Part shown: positions 54,093 to 61,459 of the stretch, piece by piece
Numbering within the stretch: the first letter of the stretch is position 1
How the letters are laid out: every line of letters begins with the position of its first letter
Source: Symbiodinium natans
Lineage: Eukaryota > Sar > Dinophyceae > Suessiales > Symbiodiniaceae
Assembly (NCBI GenBank): GCA_905221605.1
Contig: CAJNDS010000034.1
Location: 188,001-249,459 of the forward strand
Length of the DNA stretch: 61,459 nt
Direction of reading: 5' to 3'
Translations under genes and position numbers: made by a program
Notes under the pieces: model-generated
The model's input: only the letters and a program-made list of their open reading frames with translations
Database searches by the model: none
Told to the model about the DNA's origin: nothing

Positions 54093-56424
54093 TGGCAGGT
54101 TGCGGCACCGCGTAGGCTTTGAAGAGGAAGAGGTCGCCCGCCTGGAAGGCAATCCAGCGGGAACGCAACAGGTACACTAGTACGTTATAGGGTTCTTGAT
54201 TTTCGCCATGGTCGAAGGCATGGTTGAGCCATATTGTAGCTTGCCGAAGTGTGCAAAGTCGATCCGTCTTGGGGCATGGCGCGTCCCGGATCTGAGACGC
54301 ATCTCGGGCAGTTGGTGTTTAGCGGTGCCAGAATCCATTGGAGTGAGATTTAGGTCCTTTGTTGGTTCCCGGCCCTTTAACAATTCTGGAAATGGAAACA
54401 GGATGAGCGTTTGTTGTTTTGCATTGTTTGACTCTCTTTTGCTGATAGGCAGGCTGCTGCAGGCCCGTGCCGGCTGCCAGTCGGCAGGCGAGGAGGCGGT
54501 AGCTGCCGGGGTCCCAGCGAACGGAAACAAGAGATGAATTTGCCGAATTGACGCAAAGGAATAGAGTAGAGAGCTTAGAGAAGAGCGGAGACGTGTGTCC
54601 CCAGATCGTGTGCCGGTAACTGCCAGTGCAAGTAGGCAAGGTAGGCACAGCACTATAGCACTAAAGCCTCCGTAGCAAGCTAGTGAACAATGAATTACTA
54701 GCCCTTTGCGCGTCCGCCTTGGCGCCAGGCTGAAGAGAACAAACATATCTGCAGGACATGGCATGTAGGGACAGCAAATTCAGCAAAGGCTGACTTGAAC
54801 AGTCTGAAACTTCGAGTGGACATCCAGAAGCCTGTGCGGTCAAAAGCGCAGCTCTGGGACTTGATCCCTTGGATGAAACGTTGAGGGTGGGGTATGCAAT
54901 GCACGCAGAAAATAAAGATGCAAAGCTCACGTGCCAAACCCATGCTAGGCATTCACATCTATCCTTACGCAACTCTGCCTTGCCCAGGCTTTCCAGCTCG
55001 CGCAGGCTCTGCTTGAGCAATCCAAGGCGAAGACTGGTGCCCGAGAAACTGTCACGGCATGATGTCAGCAGTGGTCCACAGTGGCCCAGCAATTGCCCAC
55101 CGATAAGTAGCAGCAGTCACGAATGTAAAGAGTGTAAACAAGGGGAGGTGATGCACGGCTTCGTTTGTCCGATCTGTGCAGGCCTTGGAGCGTGATGAGG
55201 ACGAGGCTGTGTGGAAGAAGATGTTTGAAGAAGATGTTTCAAGCGCCAAGTTGTCGTTGTGTGCAGGCTGCCCACGCCAATCTTGAGAACATTGTCACAA
55301 TGCAGGGACAGGCAGGCCCCGCAGTGCTAGTCTAGCGGTATCAGTGTAGGCAATGCCGTTCAAAATCTGATCTTCCAGGCCAGGAGAAGGCAAGTGCACG
55401 AAAGAGAAGAGCATCTCGGCAATACCATGCAGCATGTACATTGTATGTAGACATTATGTAGAGGATTGGAAGTAGGCTGAAAAAAAGCGGAGGCTGGGGG
55501 GCACAGGCCTGAAGGCACCGGAAGACATTTTTGCGTGCAGTAATCGGCGTTTTTACAGGTGGAGGCGTTGTTGGAGGCTGTTGGTAGGGGAGGGAAGGGG
55601 CCGGAGTCTTGGAGGGCCGGGTTTGGCCCGGCTCTGAATCTGTTGAAGGTTGTGAAGGGCTTGGATCATTGGGTCAGGGCAGGGCGCAAACGGTCTTCGG
55701 GTGGGGCTGGAGTCAAGGATAGCGGTAAATGTGGCACATTGAGCTGCTCCAGGTTGCCACGAGGTGTGAAAGCCGAGCCGCTCAAGTCCAGGTGATTCCT
55801 TGCACCTTGCTTGGGTTTTTCTAGCGGAGCGCGGAAGTACAGTGCAGGAGATTGAAGAGCAGTCCATCCGAGAAAGTCTTGAGGGAAGCGCTTGGCGAGG
55901 TTCGGCAGGACCACACAGCTGGCAGTGAGCAGCAGCGCTGTTTGTGTTCCAGAGGTGCGACGTCACAACAAGGAGTTGGAAAGACAGGCAAATGCTTTCG
56001 GGGTGTCATGCTTCGTGCTGCATGGCGGATGGTTGAAGCCCCATGTGGGGATTTCCTCTTTGGAGAATCCTTCTGGGGAGGGTCGTATAGTCGTATAAGA
56101 AGGGTTGTACTTGAGCTGCATGAGGACCCTTTAGGGCCCCTGTTTTGGGAGATGCCCATGTGGTTAAACACACGTCCTTTGCCTGGACATGGTTGCAGGT
56201 TGAAGCTGCGAGGATTCGTTTGGCCAGCAAGCCATCCAGCAAAGGGCTGCATTGACGCCGGAGTCGAAGATCGATTCGGGGCGAAAAGACGCACCGCTGC
56301 ATGCCCCGATTGGCAGAGAGTGCACTTCTCAGACACCAAATAAATGTAGGGTATATGTAGAGCCCCTCCACGGTGCGTTGCGGATCTACCAAGCCGGGCC
56401 CGGGGATCAGCGCAGCAGTTGTGA
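54093..56424. other. Intergenic or intron-like, nothing recognised
   Basis: Overlapping open frames on both strands (for example minus 54764-54177, + 55852-56343 with a minus counterpart) lack domains. It could contain further exons of the acidic coiled-coil gene. Confidence 0.35.
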
Positions 56425-56634
56425 TTGTATAAATCACCCGATCAACTCTCATCAAAGGCCCTTAGACTCCATGTTGTCTTAGCCCGAAGCATCGCATCCT
56501 TAGTCTTGCTACAGTTTTTTGAATCGGTAGAAGCACACAATACGACATGCAAGGACCCGCCGCCAAGCGCAATTTCGTGTGAAGAATCATGCGAAACTGA
56601 TGAGAAGTGCCCCAAGAATATCTCTCAAAAGTAA
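56425..56634 (+). CDS. Possible small secreted Cys-containing peptide
   Basis: A 69-codon open frame has a hydrophobic signal-like segment (VVLARSIASLVLLQFFESVEA) followed by a short mature part HNTTCKDPPPSAISCEESC then ETDEKCPKNISQK. Four cysteines and a predicted cleavage after VEA fit a small secreted peptide. It may also be an exon of the membrane-protein gene that begins ~40 bp later, or chance. Confidence 0.25.
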   Translation: MYKSPDQLSSKALRLHVVLARSIASLVLLQFFESVEAHNTTCKDPPPSAISCEESCETDEKCPKNISQK

Positions 56635-56674
56635 TATAAAGCAATCGACCTGCGCCAGGTGACATCATGTCAGA

Positions 56675-59110
56675 TTGCGCCAGAGAGCCTATTTTTGGAA
56701 CCAAGCTGACTGGTGTATGAGCGCAGCAAGAGCGGAAGCCTCGAGGTACATCCCCCAAACTAGTACATGTCGAATGTTCAGTATGTCGCACGTTTTCAGC
56801 TCGCGGCTCACAGGCTTCAGGGAATATCATGCTGCATTATCCAGGCCGAATCGGACTGATTCCATGCCGACGCCATCCAACTATGATCCTACTCTGGACT
56901 CCAACCAGGAGATGAATGCTTCAGACGTGAAGAGTGTGGCGATCGACGAGCCGAACAATCCGAACAATCAGTTGAACGAAACGAATTGCTCCAATGCAGA
57001 TCTCCTAGCAGTCCTAGCAGAGATCCGAAGGCTCAATTCTCGGCTAGAAGCCGTGGAAGTGCAACTGGAGCGGGAGTTTTCTCTTGAGGAGGAGAGCAAT
57101 CAAGTGGTGGACTCGAGAGACAGCACCTGCGAGGCAGAGCCAAAAGATGGCACAGGGGCAGTGAATCCGGTGGTGGTGGTGTCCAGCGAGGCTAAGGAGA
57201 TACAGGAACCGGACCCCCACCCGCCTAGGAGGTTGTCACAGTCTTTTCGGAAGAAGAAGGAACGTTTCACACCCGTACGTTTCGAGGAGAGTGCCTGGAG
57301 CATTCCTTTAGTCATCGGGCTGGCCGATGTTGGATGGCTGGACACTGTGGGTGCCCTGATCCTCGTCCTGGTCAACGTCGGCATGCAGACTGCGTTTTCC
57401 AGCATTCTGCTGTCCGAGCCGTTCATGGGGGAGAGCTTCGACACGAACCTCGACAGCGCGAGGATTTGGCGGAGGAGCCTCCGTGAAATTGCGGTCGCGC
57501 TTGCCTTTAATTCCTGAGACTTGACATAAAACCCTTAGCCTCGTATTTGAAACTTTCGCCTGCCCTAGACTTAAACATCTTGAACAAAGATTTCGAGCAG
57601 CAGATGCAGCTATCAGAAATGGAAGCGCGTGGAAGCACAGCGCTTCATGACGGAGATCTGCCAGTCGTTGAAGGTAGGACCTGTCTCATTCTGACGGACG
57701 GAAGCAGACAGGCATTGCACGATATTGCACGCCACGGTATTGTAAACCTGAAAGCATTCAGCCTTGCTTTGCCGCAGAACGTGGGTTCTCCTTGCAACCT
57801 GCTTTTGGGGCGTCCAAGCTGCTGAAGCTCTAGTTTTCGCACCCTTTGCTGAATTGCATGTGCCCTCCGTCAGGAGCGTGGCGCACGATGATGCTTACGT
57901 GGACCTTTCAGGCCGATTACTAGTGCGAAATTTTGCGCAATTTTGGTGTGGGCAAGGGCTGCACAGATCTATGAATCTAGCATCTAGCTGAATCTAGTTG
58001 CTGCTCTTCCAGCTGCTCTCGGCCAGGCACGAGCCTGGTGTCGCGCGTATGTGGTGCTGACGGTGCGTTGATCTTGTCCAACCAGCAGGCAGATATGCTT
58101 CAAGTCAAGGGTCATGTTTCTGTAGCCTGACATCGGCAAAGCACATGTACGGACATGGTCTCGAAAGCTGACGTGCCCAAGCACCCTGCTCAGCAGTTGA
58201 ATGGCATGCTGGTGTCGTTGTGTGGGGCTTGGCAGGCCGCATTGGTGAAACAGATCAACGCCTTCCTGGGCATGGGCAAAGGAGACTTCACGCCCCAGAT
58301 GTTCCAGCCTGGCGTCCTGCTGTGCATCCTTTGCATCCTTCTGTGGACTCTGTGTGTGTACAAGGACTTGCAGTGGGATGAGCGCTGGCTACCAGTAAAA
58401 TTACCAGTATAGTCTGTCGTTTGAGTTGCAATTATCTGCAGGGGGTGCACGTGCAGGAGATCCGATCTGTTTGGCTGTCGCTGGAGGCCACCTTGCAGAT
58501 CCCGAAGGCCCGGAGGACGGCTTTCGACAACCGGACGTTCCTGTGTCTCTCCTACGGCCGTTACTGCCTCCTCCTGTGCAGCTTTGCCGCTCGCGCGGCG
58601 ATCGCTGCTGTGCTACTCGTGGCTGGCACTCTGTGGCTAGCGAGGACAACATCGATTGAAGAGCTCATGCTGAATGCGGTTGCTCTCCACGCCATCCTGG
58701 ATGTTGACGAGTTTCTGTTTGCCTGCTTAACCCCCATCAAGATGCAGCATGTCATTCAGAGTCTCGAGCCGATACAGGTCAAGTACAGTCGCCGGCGCAG
58801 CCAGTGTGAGACCATTGCCCATTTCTCCCTGATCTTGACAGCAGTGCTTTTGGCTTACTACATACTAATAGCACCCTTGCAAAGCACTATGCTAGAGGTG
58901 AAGATCGAATTATGTGGCGGCAACCAGTCCTTCGTGGTTTCGTACAATCGCGATACGCAGGTGACGCACGGGCTTGTGACAGCAAGCGCAAAGACTCGCG
59001 ACGATGGCCAGTATTCGGTCAGTGAGCTTGCAGTCATGAAGCACATCGGCATCTCAGCTGAGGCCGCACCAGGGTATATTCCAGATTCTTATCTAGCAAC
59101 GGGCAACATT
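56675..59110 (+). CDS. Multi-exon polytopic membrane protein, dinoflagellate-type
   Basis: At least four exons: A to 57474, B 57874-~57935, C ~58190-58364, D 58457-~59100. Exon A has an acidic, coiled-coil N-terminal part (LLAVLAEIRRLNSRLEAVEV) and a basic patch (QSFRKKKERFTPVRFEESAW), then two hydrophobic spans (57300-57420). C has one span (LLCILCILLWTLCVY); D has three (YCLLLCSFAARAAIAAVLLV; AILDVDEFLFACLTPI; FSLILTAVLLAYYILIAPL). Between the last span and the end is an extracellular-type loop. I recognise the arrangement as one seen in several predicted Symbiodinium proteins but know no function. The start is uncertain; 56675 is the limit of the frame. Exon D runs directly into satellite at 59118, so the 3' end is missing or interrupted. 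Confidence 0.55.
57475..57873 (+). other. Candidate 399-nt GA-AG intron
   Basis: Exon A reads ...ARIWR and ends CGGAG|GAGCCTCC; exon B begins after CCGTCAG|GAGCGTGG and continues SVAHDDAYVDLSG in the same frame. The hexamer AGGAGC occurs at both junctions, so the exact cut is ambiguous, but only the GA..AG placement gives a normal AG acceptor with a G after it. Confidence 0.55.
58365..58456 (+). other. Candidate 92-nt GA-AG intron
   Basis: Exon C ends TACAAG|GACTTGC (58364) and exon D starts CACGTGCAG|GAGATCCG (58457). The join gives ...LCVYKEIRSVWLSLEATL with phase 0 and moves from frame 3 to frame 2. Reading through instead adds DLQWDERWLPVKLPV and a stop. Confidence 0.65.
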
Positions 59111-59117
59111 TTTCACT

Positions 59118-61459
59118 CTCTTTTAGGCTCTTGGACGTTTTGGAAATTGCTTTGGAGTCCCCAGGGTTTGTCGTATGTCCCCTCCCTTGGTGCTCGTAGG
59201 GTTTTGCGAGGAAGCAGGATTTGCTTTAGTGTCCCACCCAAATGGGGTCAAGTAGGCTCACCCCATAGCAGGTTTTCCTTCCTATTTGTGCGAAAAGACC
59301 GTGCGAAAACCACGCAAAACTCACCCACGAAGCCCGACAACATTGACCGGTCAGTTTCGTGACTTCACAACTGTCCGGCTATTTCGTTGTGACCATCCCC
59401 AAAATCGTCGGTCCCCTGTCATAGCCACAAAGGTGAGACCCACGTAAACCCACGCACAACCCACCGAAACCCACCGAAACCCACCCAAAACCCACCCAAA
59501 ACCCATTCCAAACCCACTCGAAACCCTGGCAGGCGTGGCAAACCCACTTCACCCCTGCACTGCTTTTGAGTGAACCCAGAGCTGGGTGGTGGGATCGGTG
59601 GGTTCTGGGACCCCGTCCGTGTCTGACAATGTTGTTGCCGGATTTCCACAAAGTGGGCTGAACATCTCAATTTACTTCAACCACCCTCTTTTAGGCTCTT
59701 GGACGTTTTGAATTTTGTTTTGGAGTCCCCAGGGTTTGTCGTACGTCCCCTCCCTTGGTGCTCGTAGGGTTTGCTTTGGAGTCCCCAGGGTTTGTCGTAT
59801 GTCCCCTCCCTTGGTGCTCGTAGGGTTTTGCGAGGAAGCAGGACTTGCTTTGGTGTCCCACCCAAACAGGGTCAAGTAGAGAGCTGAAGGTGGTACTATA
59901 GGATTTAGTTCTATCTCTAGGAAATAGCTGGTCTGTCAAGGAGTTGAGGTGTCATGAGATTGATGGTGGCCCCCTGGAAAGTACTAATAAGGGTGGTTCT
60001 ATAGGTGTGGGGGTTTCTAGAGAGTGAATAGTGTGTACAAGTGAGCACGGGCGATATAATATTATAATTACAAAGAACCCGTGATGATAATATAATTGAA
60101 GCATAAGGAAACAAAGGAATGAAGACAGGAAATTAATTCACGAAAAAGCCAATTAATTAGTACTTCCAAGAACTCCTTTAATAAGGCTTTTGAATCATGA
60201 ATGGCCCTTTTATCTAATTCATTTGTATCACTTTTTCTTTGTTCTTTTTATTCGTGTTTCCTTTTCACTATTTGCATTGCAATCCTAATAATTATAATTG
60301 AAGCGCGTAAAGATAATAATAAGAAGACCAAAAGTTGGGTGCATGAAAATATGAGGGGAAAAGACCACTTTTAATTCTATAATTTCCCCTTTCTTCATTC
60401 TATTTTCATTTTCTACAGTTCTATTAATTGGACATGAAAAATAGTAAACCCTAAGAAGATATTTGAAGTGAAGAACGATGCGGCTCACCCAATAGCAGGT
60501 TTTCCTTCCTATTTGCGCGAAAAGACCGCGTGAAAACCACGCAAAACCCACGCAAAACTCACCCACGAAGCCCGACAAGATTGACCGGTCAGTTTCGTGA
60601 CTTCACAACTGTCCGGCTATTTCGTTGTGACCATCCCCAAAATCGTCGGTCCCCTGTCATAGCCGCAAAAGGTGAGACCCACGCGAACCCACGCAAAACC
60701 CACCGAAACCCACCGAAACCCACCCAAAACCCACCCAAAACCCATTCCAAACCCACTCGAAACCCTGGCAGGCGTGGCAAAACCACTTCACCCCCGCATT
60801 GCTTTTGAATAAACCCAGAGGTGGGTGGTGGGATCGGTGGGTGGTGGGACCCCGTCCGTGTCTGACAATGTTGTTGCCGGATTTCCACAAAGCGGGCTGA
60901 ACATCTCAATTTACTTCAACCACCCTCTTTTAGGCTCTTGGACGTTTTGAATTTTGTTTTGGAGTCCCCAGGGTTTGTCGTACGTCCCCTCCCTTGGTGC
61001 TCGTAGGGTTTGCTTTGGAGTCCCCAGGGTTTGTCGTATGTCCCCTCCCTTGGTGCTCGTAGGGTTTTGCGAGGAAGCAGGACTTGCTTTGGTGTCCCAC
61101 CCAAATAGGGTCAAGTAGGCTCACCCAATAGCAGGTTTTCCTTCCTATTTGCGCGAAAAGACCGCGTGAAAACCATGCAAAACCCACGCAAAACTCACCC
61201 ACGAAGCCCCACAACATTGACCGGTCAGTTTCGTGACTTCACAACTGTCCGGCTATTTCGTTGTGACCATCCCCAAAATCGTCGGTCCCCTGTCATAGCC
61301 ACAAAGGTGAGACCCACGCAAACCCACGCAAAACCCACCGAAACCCACCGAAACCCACCCAAAACCCACCCAAAACCCATTCCAAACCCACTCGAAACCC
61401 TGGCAGGCGTGGCAAACCCACTTCACCCCCGCATTGCTTTTTGAATAAACCCAGAGGTG
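59118..61459 (+). repeat. 0.57-kb satellite array (three copies, last one cut by the window end)
   Basis: The unit starts CTCTTTTAGGCTCTTGGACG at 59118, 59686 and 60925. Copy 1 is 568 bp; copies 2 and 3 contain an internal ~58-bp duplication of the GGAGTCCCCAGGGTTTGTCG segment; copy 2 is also split by a foreign segment. Each unit carries a run of AAACCCACC-type short repeats (for example 59444-59525). Small minus-strand open frames recur in each copy (for example 59875-59672 and 61114-60911) but are repeat by-products. Confidence 0.9.
59879..60482. other. AT-rich 0.6-kb segment inserted in satellite copy 2
   Basis: Other copies read GGGTCAAGTAGGCTCACCC; in copy 2 about 604 bp interrupt this at GTAG|AGAGCTGAAG...AACGATGC|GGCTCACCC. 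From 60050 the insert is strikingly AT-rich (runs such as ATAATATTATAATTACAAAG), unlike everything else in the window. There is no open frame with a domain, no terminal repeat and no clear target duplication. Confidence 0.7.

Noticed and set aside
54177-54764. Minus-strand 195-codon open frame
   Set aside because: No domain; flanked by overlapping + frames and likely chance.
59672-61217. Repeated minus-strand small proteins in the satellite
   Set aside because: They recur only as copies of the satellite, with no start context or domain.

Overview
The window looks like nuclear DNA of a dinoflagellate, most likely a Symbiodiniaceae alga. The evidence is: (1) two blocks of degenerate TTTAGGG/CCCTAAA repeats; (2) protein-coding segments that only join if introns use GC-AG or GA-AG ends, which is typical of dinoflagellates; (3) many retrotransposon remnants whose RT, zinc-finger and C-terminal domains match the LINE-like proteins common in these genomes; (4) genes far apart, all recognisable ones on the + strand, with long stretches of microsatellites and minisatellites. 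Species assignment is inference.

Layout. 0-15.9 kb is a retrotransposon graveyard. It holds a minus-strand R2-like (restriction-endonuclease-like, RLE) LINE fragment (about 2.1-1.1 kb), the + strand tail of another (2.3-3.0 kb), a reverse transcriptase whose middle is inverted (3.1-3.8 kb), one large nearly stop-free LINE (4.49-13.24 kb: ORF1, APE endonuclease, RT, four zinc fingers, a conserved C-terminal domain, and a decayed ubiquitin-specific-protease-like tail), and a second RLE-LINE 3' half (13.8-15.0 kb) carrying a small insertion with inverted ends. 16.3-18.1 kb is a telomere-like repeat block.

Recognisable genes follow. At 19.55-20.77 kb a riboflavin-pathway gene fuses DHBP synthase (RibB) to lumazine synthase (RibH), two enzymes joined by a shared metabolite. 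At 25.3-26.3 kb there is a secreted or membrane-anchored SAM-methyltransferase-like protein. At 51.0-52.1 kb there is an intronless PP2C phosphatase with a possible N-myristoylation start. At 53.0-54.1 kb there is an acidic coiled-coil protein. At 56.7-59.1 kb there is a multi-exon polytopic membrane protein. Between 33.9 and 35.0 kb, 41.7 and 43.3 kb, and 48.0 and 49.2 kb there are exon-like segments of genes I cannot name.

Repeats dominate the rest: a 40-bp array (38.4-38.8 kb), a 10-bp GCGCAA array (39.67-40.07 kb), a dense CCCTAAA block (49.94-50.38 kb) beside a tRNA-like element, and a 0.57-kb satellite (59.1 kb to the end) into which a 0.6-kb AT-rich segment has been inserted. Large parts of 20.8-25.2, 26.3-32.0, 35.2-38.0 and 43.3-48 kb show nothing I can support. 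The genes do not form an operon-like unit; each appears independent.
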